Part shown: positions 56,931-64,000 of the stretch, piece by piece | Position numbering within the stretch: the stretch's first letter is position 1 | How the letters are laid out: every line of letters begins with the position of its first letter | From: Candidatus Enterococcus wittei | GTDB taxonomy: Bacteria; Bacillota; Bacilli; Lactobacillales; Enterococcaceae | DNA: 64,000 nt | Assembly (NCBI RefSeq): GCF_002140175.1 | Contig: NZ_NGMO01000002.1 | Coordinates: 18,906 to 82,905 of the forward strand | Direction: 5' to 3' | The notes under the pieces: model-generated | The model's database searches: none | What the model saw: the letters and a program-made list of their open reading frames with translations, nothing else | What the model was told of the DNA's origin: nothing | Position numbers and translations under genes: made by a program

Positions 56931-57386
56931 ATGAATTTTTTCAATACAATAAAAAAAGAACAGGGGCGTACAGTCGTGATTGGTTGTGGGCGCTTAGGCG
57001 CAACCTTAGCCTCCTCGTTATCGGAAACTGGAGAGGATGTGTTAGTCATTGACATCAGCAAAGATTCCTTCCGAAAACTTTCTCCTTCTTTTAGCGGGTT
57101 GACAGTGATTGGGAATGCGACAAGTTTAGATGTACTAAGAGAAGCCCAAATCAATAAATATACGACAGTTGCGTGTGTGACAGATGATGGGAATACAAAT
57201 ATTATGACAGCACAACTCGTAAAAGAACTATTTTCGGCACAACGTGTGATCACTAGATTGCACGATCCAGAAAAGTCGTGTATTTATGAGGATCAAGGGA
57301 TCGAAACGATTTGTCCTTCCGTGTTGGCTATTGAAGCAATCAATCATTTGCTTTTAGGTAAGAGATCTAAGGAGGGCAACCTATGA
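56931..57386 (+). CDS. TrkA-type K+ uptake regulator, N-domain only
   Basis: 151 residues. One RCK_N/Rossmann domain with GCGRLGATLA (GxGxxG), an acidic NAD-ribose position in VLVIDISKD and the later VACVTDDGNTNIMTAQLVKE. A C-terminal RCK_C domain is missing; it is present in the next gene. The two probably assemble into a gating ring under the TrkH channel. Its stop overlaps the next start. Confidence 0.88.
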   Translation: MNFFNTIKKEQGRTVVIGCGRLGATLASSLSETGEDVLVIDISKDSFRKLSPSFSGLTVIGNATSLDVLREAQINKYTTVACVTDDGNTNIMTAQLVKELFSAQRVITRLHDPEKSCIYEDQGIETICPSVLAIEAINHLLLGKRSKEGNL

Positions 57387-58057
57387 TGAAAACAAAGAAA
57401 CGAGCATTTTTAATAGGCGGCCATCAAAAAGCACAGGCATTGGCAGAATCACTTACGAAAAAGGGATTTCAAATTACAATCATCAATGAAGATTATGCTT
57501 CCTGTCTCGAATTGACAGAGTTGGTCGGAGTGAATGTGATCTGTGGTGACGGGTCAAGACCGTATATTTTAGATGATGCAAATATACAAGATGCTGACCT
57601 TGCCATTGCACTCACTCGCCGAGATGAAGATAATCTAGTGATAAGTGAACTGTGCAAGAAAAGATTCCACGTCAAAAAAACGGCTGCACTCGTCAATGAT
57701 CCACAAAAAGTAGATTTTTTCTATCAAATGGGTGTTGATTCAGTAGTATGTTCAGTCACATCTGTCACAAGTATCATCGAGCAACAGATGTTTATGGATG
57801 AGATTTCTTCTGTTATACCCATCAAGGAGGGGGATATCAGTATTTCACAAGTTCCTATAGCGGCTAATGCTCCTGCTGTCGGGAAAAGGTTATGGGAACT
57901 CAACTTACCCGAGGAAGTGATTATAGGTTGTATTTTACGTGGCAATCGGAATATCACCCCTCACGGAGATACACAGTTACTAGCCGGAGATATGTTGATA
58001 CTCATCTCATCAAGTCAGCAAGAGATAGCTACGATTAGAGAATTGGTGGGAAGATAG
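57383..58057 (+). CDS. TrkA-type K+ uptake regulator, N and C domains
   Basis: 224 residues. The Rossmann part starts with AFLIGGHQKAQALAESL, where the GxGxxG loop is degenerate, so nucleotide binding may be changed or lost. The later core (LAIALTRRDEDNLVISELCKKR) is regular. A RCK_C domain (about 140-224, ISQVPIAANAPAVGKRLWELNLPEEVIIGCILRG) follows; this type of domain is the c-di-AMP binding site in KtrA/KtrC. It overlaps both neighbours closely (four bases upstream, two-base gap to trkH). Confidence 0.88.
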   Translation: MMKTKKRAFLIGGHQKAQALAESLTKKGFQITIINEDYASCLELTELVGVNVICGDGSRPYILDDANIQDADLAIALTRRDEDNLVISELCKKRFHVKKTAALVNDPQKVDFFYQMGVDSVVCSVTSVTSIIEQQMFMDEISSVIPIKEGDISISQVPIAANAPAVGKRLWELNLPEEVIIGCILRGNRNITPHGDTQLLAGDMLILISSSQQEIATIRELVGR

Positions 58058-58059
58058 CT

Positions 58060-59565
58060 ATGAAAAAGAAAACATTATTCAATTACGTTAATATCGGCAA
58101 CTTAATCATTGTGATCGGTATATTAATCGCCATTCCTTTGTTTATCCTCCCCTTTTACCCAAACGAAGCTCGTTTTTGGCCAGCATTTATGATTCCGGCG
58201 GTCCTCTCTTTTATTATTGGTGGTTCAATCTGTCATTTTTCGAAAGCAGATGATTTAGATCCACATTGGCAGACCAATATACAAAAAGGTAGCTTAACGA
58301 TACTTCTGACATGGGGGTATGGGTTTTTAGCAGGAGCCGTACCTTTTGTGATTGCAGACCAGCTTAGCCTACTTCATGCACTATTTGAAGCGATTAGTGG
58401 TTGGACTACCACAGGGCTTTCAGTGATGGATGTGACAACAACACCAAAGATTTTTTTATTTCATCGTAGCTTTATGCAGTTTTGCGGGGGGCTTGGATTT
58501 GTTCTGGTAATCCTTATGTTTGTCCAAGGAAAGCAATCAATGAATCTCTACAGTATGGAAGGACATTCAGACAAACTTACAGCAAATTTGAAAAAGACAG
58601 CGCAAACGGTATTTATCTTATATGGCAGTTTTACAGTTATCGGAGTGGTGGCGTATCGTCTTTTAGGTATGAGCTTTTTTGATGCGATCAATCATGCCAT
58701 GTGTGCCTTATCTACAGGAGGTTTTTCTACACGTCTGGATAGTATTGGAACGTATAACAACTCAGCGATAGAAGTAGTTACCATCCTTCTTATGTTGGTC
58801 GGTACAACTAGTTTTGCTGTGCTTCTTCTCCTAGCAAAGGGGAAATGGAAACAGTTATTTAAGATCAGTGATTTACGGTTTATGTTAGCATTATTACTCG
58901 TCACGATTCCGTTAGTAACTATTTCTTTGACCAATGAAGGTATGGATGGTGTAGCGGCCTTTCGTTCATCTGCATTTAACGTGATTTCAGCTTTGACCAC
59001 TACTGGATATGGTACGGTGGACTTTGCTACATGGCCTCCATTTGCTTTTGGAATCATAATCCTTTTCATGCTGATGGGCGGCGGAATGGGTTCAACTGCG
59101 GGCGGGATCAAACTGTCTCGTGTGTATATCCTAATGAGGTTAGCGGTGCATAACCTTAAGAAGAAAATCGCTCCTACAAGAAAAGTGGAAACACCATACT
59201 ACATGAAAGCACAAGGAAAGACACCGATTGATACAGCGGTCGCTTCAGAGATTACAGGATTTTTCCTTACTTATCTAGCCATTTTTGCAGTAGGAACGCT
59301 GATCCTCGCTTTTTCCGCTGATCATTCATTATTAGAAGCAGGGTTTGAGTTTGCTTCAGCATTCGGAACAGTCGGTTTGTCTGTTGGTGTGACTTCGGCA
59401 ACTAGTAGTGGGGTGACATTGATTACTTTGATTGGGGCAATGATTTTAGGTCGTCTTGAAATTTTTATCGTCTTGATCGGTCTATACTCAGGATGGCGGA
59501 TCTCCAAAGAAAAAGCGTTGAAAAAGTTTGAGAAGGAGCAACAACAAGTTCTCATACGTAATTAA
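58060..59565 (+). CDS. trkH: TrkH/KtrB-family potassium channel subunit
   Basis: 501 residues, about ten to twelve membrane spans arranged as four pore units with filter loops TTTGLSV, STGGFST, TTTGYGT and GTVGLSVG, all keeping the Gly for K+ selection. The intramembrane Gly-rich gate GGGMGSTAGGIK is intact. The extra N-terminal spans fit TrkH rather than the shorter KtrB. With the TrkA proteins it imports potassium, probably coupled to Na+ or H+. Confidence 0.93.
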   Translation: MKKKTLFNYVNIGNLIIVIGILIAIPLFILPFYPNEARFWPAFMIPAVLSFIIGGSICHFSKADDLDPHWQTNIQKGSLTILLTWGYGFLAGAVPFVIADQLSLLHALFEAISGWTTTGLSVMDVTTTPKIFLFHRSFMQFCGGLGFVLVILMFVQGKQSMNLYSMEGHSDKLTANLKKTAQTVFILYGSFTVIGVVAYRLLGMSFFDAINHAMCALSTGGFSTRLDSIGTYNNSAIEVVTILLMLVGTTSFAVLLLLAKGKWKQLFKISDLRFMLALLLVTIPLVTISLTNEGMDGVAAFRSSAFNVISALTTTGYGTVDFATWPPFAFGIIILFMLMGGGMGSTAGGIKLSRVYILMRLAVHNLKKKIAPTRKVETPYYMKAQGKTPIDTAVASEITGFFLTYLAIFAVGTLILAFSADHSLLEAGFEFASAFGTVGLSVGVTSATSSGVTLITLIGAMILGRLEIFIVLIGLYSGWRISKEKALKKFEKEQQQVLIRN

Positions 59566-59624
59566 AGATATTTTTATAAGGTATCACAAGTGAATCAAGG
59601 ATTGGGATTTCCGTTTCTAGTTCT

Positions 59625-59687
59625 AAGAAATAAGCCGAAAAATCCGAAAGTAGTATGTCTATTTTCGATATTTTTCGGTTTGTTTTT
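59625..59687 (+). terminator. Hairpin module G after trkH
   Basis: AAATAAGCCGAAAAATC...GAAAGTAG pairs imperfectly with ATTTTCGATATTTTTCGGTTTGTTTTT and has a T-run. It belongs to the same short-hairpin family as 42416 and 52171. The rest of 59566-59880 carries only the next promoter. Confidence 0.7.
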
Positions 59688-59807
59688 GAATGTGCTACTT
59701 TTTGAAAGATCCTTCATGTATTGTAATCACTCGAAAGGTCAAAATTCCTTTTCGTTCAGTACAAAGGTCACTCAAATTCGTGTACGTTCATTTTTTTGAG
59801 ATTTTTC

Positions 59808-59837
59808 TTGACAAATATGTTTAGTAAACACTATAAG
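59808..59837 (+). promoter_or_regulatory. Alpha-galactosidase promoter with internal operator palindrome
   Basis: TTGACA (59808-59813), 18 bases, TATAAG (59832-59837). The spacer contains the perfect palindrome TGTTTA-G-TAAACA (59818-59830), and a half copy (GTTTACTA) lies at about 59863. A repressor bound here would block RNA polymerase; a LacI/GalR- or AraC-type sugar regulator is plausible but none is encoded nearby. Confidence 0.7.
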
Positions 59838-59880
59838 GGAAATAAATCACTAATATAAAAAGTTTACTAGGAGGAACGAT

Positions 59881-62094
59881 ATGAACCAATCATTGATTAC
59901 TTTTGACGAGCAAAGCAAGATTTTTCACTTATGCAACAATGAAATCTCTTACATTATCAAAGTGGAGGAGGGAGGCGTATTAGCACATATTTATTTTGGA
60001 AAAAAAGTTGGGACCTATCATGATCATAAAAATTATCCAAGACGAGATCGAGGATTTTCTGGTAATGTGCCAGGTCAAAATGAAAGAGCTTACTCAAAAG
60101 ATACCTTGCCACAAGAATATTCGAGTCATGGCTCCATGGATTACCGTGTGCCAGCGAGTATGATCCGACGAGAAAATGGCGCAAACCTAACAGATCTTCG
60201 TTACAATTCATACGAAATAATCTCAGGCAAACCACCGCTTGAAGGACTGCCTTCTGCTTATGTCTTGGAAGAAAAGGAAGCGGATACGTTAGTAATTACG
60301 CTGAAAGATCGTTTTGAAGACATCTATCTTGATCTGTCTTATACGATTTATCGAGACCGCAACGTGATTGCTCGTTCGGCAAACATTCGTAATTTGACAA
60401 ATGGATCTTTGCGTTTAGAAAAAATTGCTTCGATGCAATTAGATCTGACCAATTCTGGTAGATATCAAGACGTTCTTTCTTTGCCAGGAGCACATGTCAA
60501 GGAACGTCAAGTGAATCGAGAAAAGATTGCTACGGGTATCAAACGTTTTGAAAGTCGTCGAGGCACGTCTAGTCACCATATGAATAGCTTTATTGCATTA
60601 CTTGATGCACAAGCAAATGAGTTTCATGGAGAAGTGATCGGTATTCATCTTGTCTACTCTGGAAATCATTGCTTTGAAGTAGAATGTGACCAAATCAACC
60701 AACTTCGATTAGTCGCTGGGATCAATGATTATAATTTCTCTTGGGGATTACAACCAAAGGAACATTTCCAAACACCAGAAGTTTTATTGGTTTATTCTGA
60801 TAGCGGTTTAAATCAAATGAGTCAAACCTTCCATCACTTATTGAGAGAACGTGTTGCTCGTGGCAAACATCAATTTGCTGAACGACCAATCCTAGTCAAT
60901 AACTGGGAAGCTACTTACTTTGACTTTACCAACCAAAAAATCGAAGCCATTGTCGATGAGGCCGCTGACTTAGGCATTGAAATGTTTGTACTGGACGATG
61001 GCTGGTTTGGCCACAGAGATCAAGATAACTCTTCCTTAGGCGATTGGTTTGAGTTTGCTGGGAAATTAGAAAAAGGATTAAAAGGAGTAGCTGATTATGT
61101 TCATCAAAAAGGGCTAAAGTTTGGTCTATGGTTTGAACCAGAGATGATCTCGATTGATTCCACTTTATATCATGAGCATCCCGATTATTTGATGCAAGTC
61201 CCTGGAAGAGAACCATCTTCTTCCCGTGATCAACATTTATTAGATATGGGACGTAAAGAAGTAAGAGAAAACATACAGCAACAAATGGAAACGATTTTAG
61301 ATGTGACTGAAATCGACTATATCAAGTGGGATATGAATCGCAGTTTGTCTGACGTATATTCCACTGCATTAGCAAGCGAACAACAAGGAGAAACAGCTCA
61401 TCGTTATATGCTAGGCGTATACGAATTGATGGAAAATCTAACACAAAAATATCCAGATATCTTATGGGAAGGTTGTTCTGGCGGCGGTGGTCGTTTTGAT
61501 GCAGGGTTACTCTATTACATGCCACAATCTTGGGCAAGTGATAATACAGATGCAATGGAGCGTTTGAAAATCCAATATGGAACAAGTATCGCTTATCCGA
61601 TTTCTGCCATTACTGCACATGTCTCAGCTGTTCCCAATCATCAAACCGGTCGCATAACATCATTACAAACACGTGGCGATGTAGCAATGTCTGGAGTATT
61701 AGGTTATGAATTAGATCTAACAATGTTATCAGAAGAAGAAAAAAATGAAATCGCTGAACAAATCAAAAAATACCAAGAGTTACGTCCTTTGATTCAGTAT
61801 GGAAATTTTGTTCGTTTACAAAGCCCATTTGAAGGAAATATTACTTCATGGTTATTTGTTTCAGACGACCAATCGGAGGCTTTGCTGTTCATCTGCCGTC
61901 TATTGGCCAATGCTCAACCAGTATTTAATGAAGTTCGTTTGAAGGGGCTGGCAGAAGAATTCTTCTATGAAGATCAAACAACAGGGGAGGTCTATTCTGG
62001 GACAGAATTAATGAATATCGGCATTTACTATCCGGATTTTTATGGTGATTTCCAAACGAAAATGATTCATTTTAAGAAACAGGGAGATAAATGA
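59881..62094 (+). CDS. aga: GH36 alpha-galactosidase
   Basis: 737 residues, normal for bacterial cytoplasmic GH36 enzymes. An N-terminal beta-supersandwich is followed by the TIM-barrel with NNWEATYFDF, MFVLDDGWFG, the nucleophile in IKWDMNR (D484) and the acid/base region SDNTDAMERL (about 553-562). The C-terminal beta domain closes it. It removes alpha-1,6-galactose from melibiose, raffinose and stachyose. No signal peptide is present. It stands alone, without transporter or regulator in the window, so sugar uptake is served from elsewhere. Confidence 0.95.
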   Translation: MNQSLITFDEQSKIFHLCNNEISYIIKVEEGGVLAHIYFGKKVGTYHDHKNYPRRDRGFSGNVPGQNERAYSKDTLPQEYSSHGSMDYRVPASMIRRENGANLTDLRYNSYEIISGKPPLEGLPSAYVLEEKEADTLVITLKDRFEDIYLDLSYTIYRDRNVIARSANIRNLTNGSLRLEKIASMQLDLTNSGRYQDVLSLPGAHVKERQVNREKIATGIKRFESRRGTSSHHMNSFIALLDAQANEFHGEVIGIHLVYSGNHCFEVECDQINQLRLVAGINDYNFSWGLQPKEHFQTPEVLLVYSDSGLNQMSQTFHHLLRERVARGKHQFAERPILVNNWEATYFDFTNQKIEAIVDEAADLGIEMFVLDDGWFGHRDQDNSSLGDWFEFAGKLEKGLKGVADYVHQKGLKFGLWFEPEMISIDSTLYHEHPDYLMQVPGREPSSSRDQHLLDMGRKEVRENIQQQMETILDVTEIDYIKWDMNRSLSDVYSTALASEQQGETAHRYMLGVYELMENLTQKYPDILWEGCSGGGGRFDAGLLYYMPQSWASDNTDAMERLKIQYGTSIAYPISAITAHVSAVPNHQTGRITSLQTRGDVAMSGVLGYELDLTMLSEEEKNEIAEQIKKYQELRPLIQYGNFVRLQSPFEGNITSWLFVSDDQSEALLFICRLLANAQPVFNEVRLKGLAEEFFYEDQTTGEVYSGTELMNIGIYYPDFYGDFQTKMIHFKKQGDK

Positions 62095-62198
62095 TGAAAA
62101 ACATAATTCAGTAATGACACAAATCGCCATTTTATCTATTTCCATCTTATTGACTAGAAAAAATAGGGTATAAAGCGGATGACAGTCCTTTAGGCAAG

Positions 62199-62370
62199 AG
62201 AGCGTGGGACAAAAGCCTTATTTACTTTTGTTTCACTCTCTAAATACATATAAACGGCGGGAGCAGAAGCAACTCCTTCGGAAATAAGCCGAAATTCACA
62301 AAAAGTTGAAAAGCAATTTTCGTGAATTCCTTCTTATTTCTCGGAGTTAAACGCTTCTGTCCCAGCCTCT
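62199..62370 (-). repeat. Dispersed intergenic element, copy D (long form, reverse)
   Basis: On the minus strand it begins AGAGGCTGGGACAGAAGCG and has the inner hairpin (GAATTCACGAAAATTGC...GTGAATTTCGGCTTATTT) and the closing block AGAGAGTGAAACAAAAG...TTTTGTCCCACGCTC. It is closest to copy B. The gap 62095-62520 otherwise shows no gene apart from a stray AATGATGAAAAACATAAT start after alpha-galactosidase that stops at once. Confidence 0.8.
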
Positions 62371-62520
62371 AAAAGGGATTTTTATCATGTCCAAACTTAT
62401 TGAAAACTCTGTGTACGTCCTTCGTTTTATTATAAGCGAATACAAACGTCTATTATAATAAAATTTAGTAGAAGGCTAAATTTTGAAGTAAGTAGACATG
62501 TTAACCAATAGGAGGATAAA

Positions 62521-64000
62521 GTGAATAATGAAATATGGAACCATTTTAAAAAAGATTTTTCAGTATATATAGGGATTGGAGTTACCATCTCATTGCTGAG
62601 TGCTACCAATATATTTTATTTTCAAAAACTATTGGATGGGTTTGGCAAAGAGTTAGATATACGTAATATTCTAATTTATGGTTTTACAATAGTTATTGTT
62701 CTATTGTTCCAATATTTGCATATGTGGAGCAAAAGCCAAGAACAAAGCTTCAAAATGGGATATTCTTTTATCTTAAGGAAATGGCACTTGTTAAGATAAG
62801 TAAAATTTCTTATTCAGAATACTTAAAAGTTGGTTCCGGAGCACTTTTACAAAAAGTTGAAGCTGGTTCAAATGCAGGTAGAAATATTAACTTGAATTTT
62901 TATGGACGATTATTTAGAGAATTAATCCCAGAAACTTTTTTTAACTTATTTTTTATTGCAATAATCGATATGAAATTAATCCCATTTATTTTAATTGGCT
63001 ATATTTTGGTGTATTTTGTGACAAAATATTTACTGCGAATCTTACAAGCAATAAAAGAAAAGTCTTTGATTTCTGAAGAAGCGATGAATAGTACGTTAAT
63101 TCGTGGAATAACTGAGATGGTCACTTTTAGAATCAATAAAAGATATCAAAAAGAGATCAATAGGTATCACGAGATGGCAGATCTTACAACGAATAATTTG
63201 ACCAAAATGACGATGATACATGAATTTTTCTTCGGCTTCTTTGCCATTGTGGTAGCTGTTATAAAACTGTTAATTGTTGTATTGACCTTTACGAACACTA
63301 TATCTATCAGTCTAGGTGGCTTAGTTGCGTTAGTAACTTATGTTGATAGAATATACACCCCGATCGCCATTTTTAATATTATCTTTGTTCAGTTCAACCT
63401 TGATAAGGTTTCTTACGGACGTTTACAAAGTTTTTATAATACTTCAAATGATGAAGAATTATTTATTAATGGAGAACCTATTCCGGAGATTACAAATATT
63501 AGCATTCGTGATTTAAAGCTATCTATTGCTAATAAAAATATACTCAATAATTTTAATTTAGATATTAAGAAAGATAAAATTTATGGGCTAGTTGGAGAAA
63601 GTGGTGCAGGAAAATCTTCTTTAATGAAGATCATACTAGGATTATTTAAACCTACAAATGGTAATATTTTGTTGAATCAAAAGAATCTATCTAACTACAA
63701 TTTGAATGAATATTATGACCATGTTTTTTACCTTTCTCAAGATGCACCAATTTTTCATGGCACTTTAAAAGAAAATATTGTTTTTGACAAAAATATACCA
63801 GATACCAAAGTGATAGAAGCCTTGGAAAAATGTCAGTTAGAGAATTTTTATCACTCTCTTGAAAAGGGATTAGATACTCAGATTGGTGAGAAAGGATCCA
63901 ATATTTCTGGTGGCGAAAAGCAACGTATTGCCTTTGCTAGATTATTTTTTTCAGACGCCGACATAATAATGATTGATGAAGCAACCTCTGCTTTAGATGA
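62521..64000 (+). pseudogene. ABC exporter (TMD-ATPase fusion), frameshifted and cut by window end
   Basis: GTG 62521 after TAGGAGG opens a transmembrane domain (HFKKDFSVYIGIGVTISLLSATNIFYFQKLLDGF) that stops at 62799. From ATG 62781 a second frame continues the same protein without a stop to the window end: membrane spans, then an ATPase with GESGAGKSS (Walker A), SQDAPIFHGTLKENIVF (Q-loop), ISGGEKQR (signature) and IIMIDEATSALD (Walker B). Adding one A to the AAA near 62780 joins them as one ABC-B type exporter. No N-terminal peptidase domain is present. Either a real one-base deletion or a sequencing error; the substrate is unknown, peptides or drugs being usual. Confidence 0.85.

Noticed and set aside
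27786-62370. The repeated intergenic elements as a CRISPR array
   Set aside because: Copies are kilobases apart, of different lengths and on both strands; no regular spacers and no cas genes.
62521-64000. The ABC exporter as the transporter of the rSAM peptide
   Set aside because: It is about 9 kb away behind unrelated operons, lacks a peptidase domain and is frameshifted; no link is visible.

Overview
The window is a chromosomal origin region of a low-GC Gram-positive bacterium, almost certainly an Enterococcus. The exact species cannot be fixed by reading alone; the faecium/hirae/durans/mundtii group is my guess. The basis is the gene order mnmG-mnmE-jag-yidC-rnpA-rpmH-oriC-dnaA-dnaN-yaaA-recF-gyrB-gyrA-rpsF-ssb-rpsR-gdpP-rplI-dnaB-purA, two perfect parS sites, a WxL/LPXTG surface-protein locus, pyruvate oxidase and an AT-rich genome with strong AGGAGG ribosome sites.

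Layout. (1) 1-6.4 kb: right end of an integrated mobile element next to the 3' end of mnmG. It has a tyrosine integrase, an excisionase-like protein, a PrimPol-type primase, two divergent XRE regulators, and small membrane-protein genes separated by a duplicated ~130-bp intergenic cassette. A zinc-ribbon gene there is broken by an amber codon. (2) 6.5-12.8 kb: leftward core genes for tRNA modification, membrane insertion, RNase P and L34. (3) 12.9-27.6 kb: bipartite oriC and rightward replication, topoisomerase and ribosomal genes, with the c-di-AMP phosphodiesterase gdpP. (4) 28-31 kb: an IS110-family element whose transposase 3' end was split by an ISL3-family element, with an exact 8-bp target duplication; the ISL3 transposase itself has a nonsense codon. 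A bridge-RNA-like structured region lies upstream of the IS110 transposase. (5) 31.2-40.5 kb: purA, a four-gene WxL surface locus and an Mga-type regulator. (6) 41.4-49.9 kb: DegV, ABC-F, HdeD-like, pyruvate oxidase, ZIP and TMEM175-type membrane genes. (7) 50-54 kb: a 38-bp Nextera mate-pair junction sequence (a library artefact, so a possible misassembly), a short-ORF/attenuator unit before a methyltransferase, and a compact radical SAM peptide-modification cassette. That cassette is a 28-residue Cys-x-Cys precursor, a hairpin, an rSAM/SPASM enzyme and a PqqD-like partner. (8) 54-59.6 kb: a short KdpD-like kinase and KdpE-like regulator, followed by a TPR-TrkA-TrkA-TrkH potassium-uptake operon with an apparent direct-repeat operator. 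(9) 59.9-64 kb: a GH36 alpha-galactosidase and a frameshifted ABC exporter running off the end.

The best candidate for an undescribed system is the peptide-modification cassette at 51.87-53.81 kb. Other items worth following are the IS110 noncoding RNA region, the family of dispersed intergenic hairpin elements (four full copies, three stand-alone hairpin modules), the PrimPol mobile element with a perfect 19-bp inverted repeat, and the sensor-less KdpDE/Trk operon. All readings are by eye; no database search was run.
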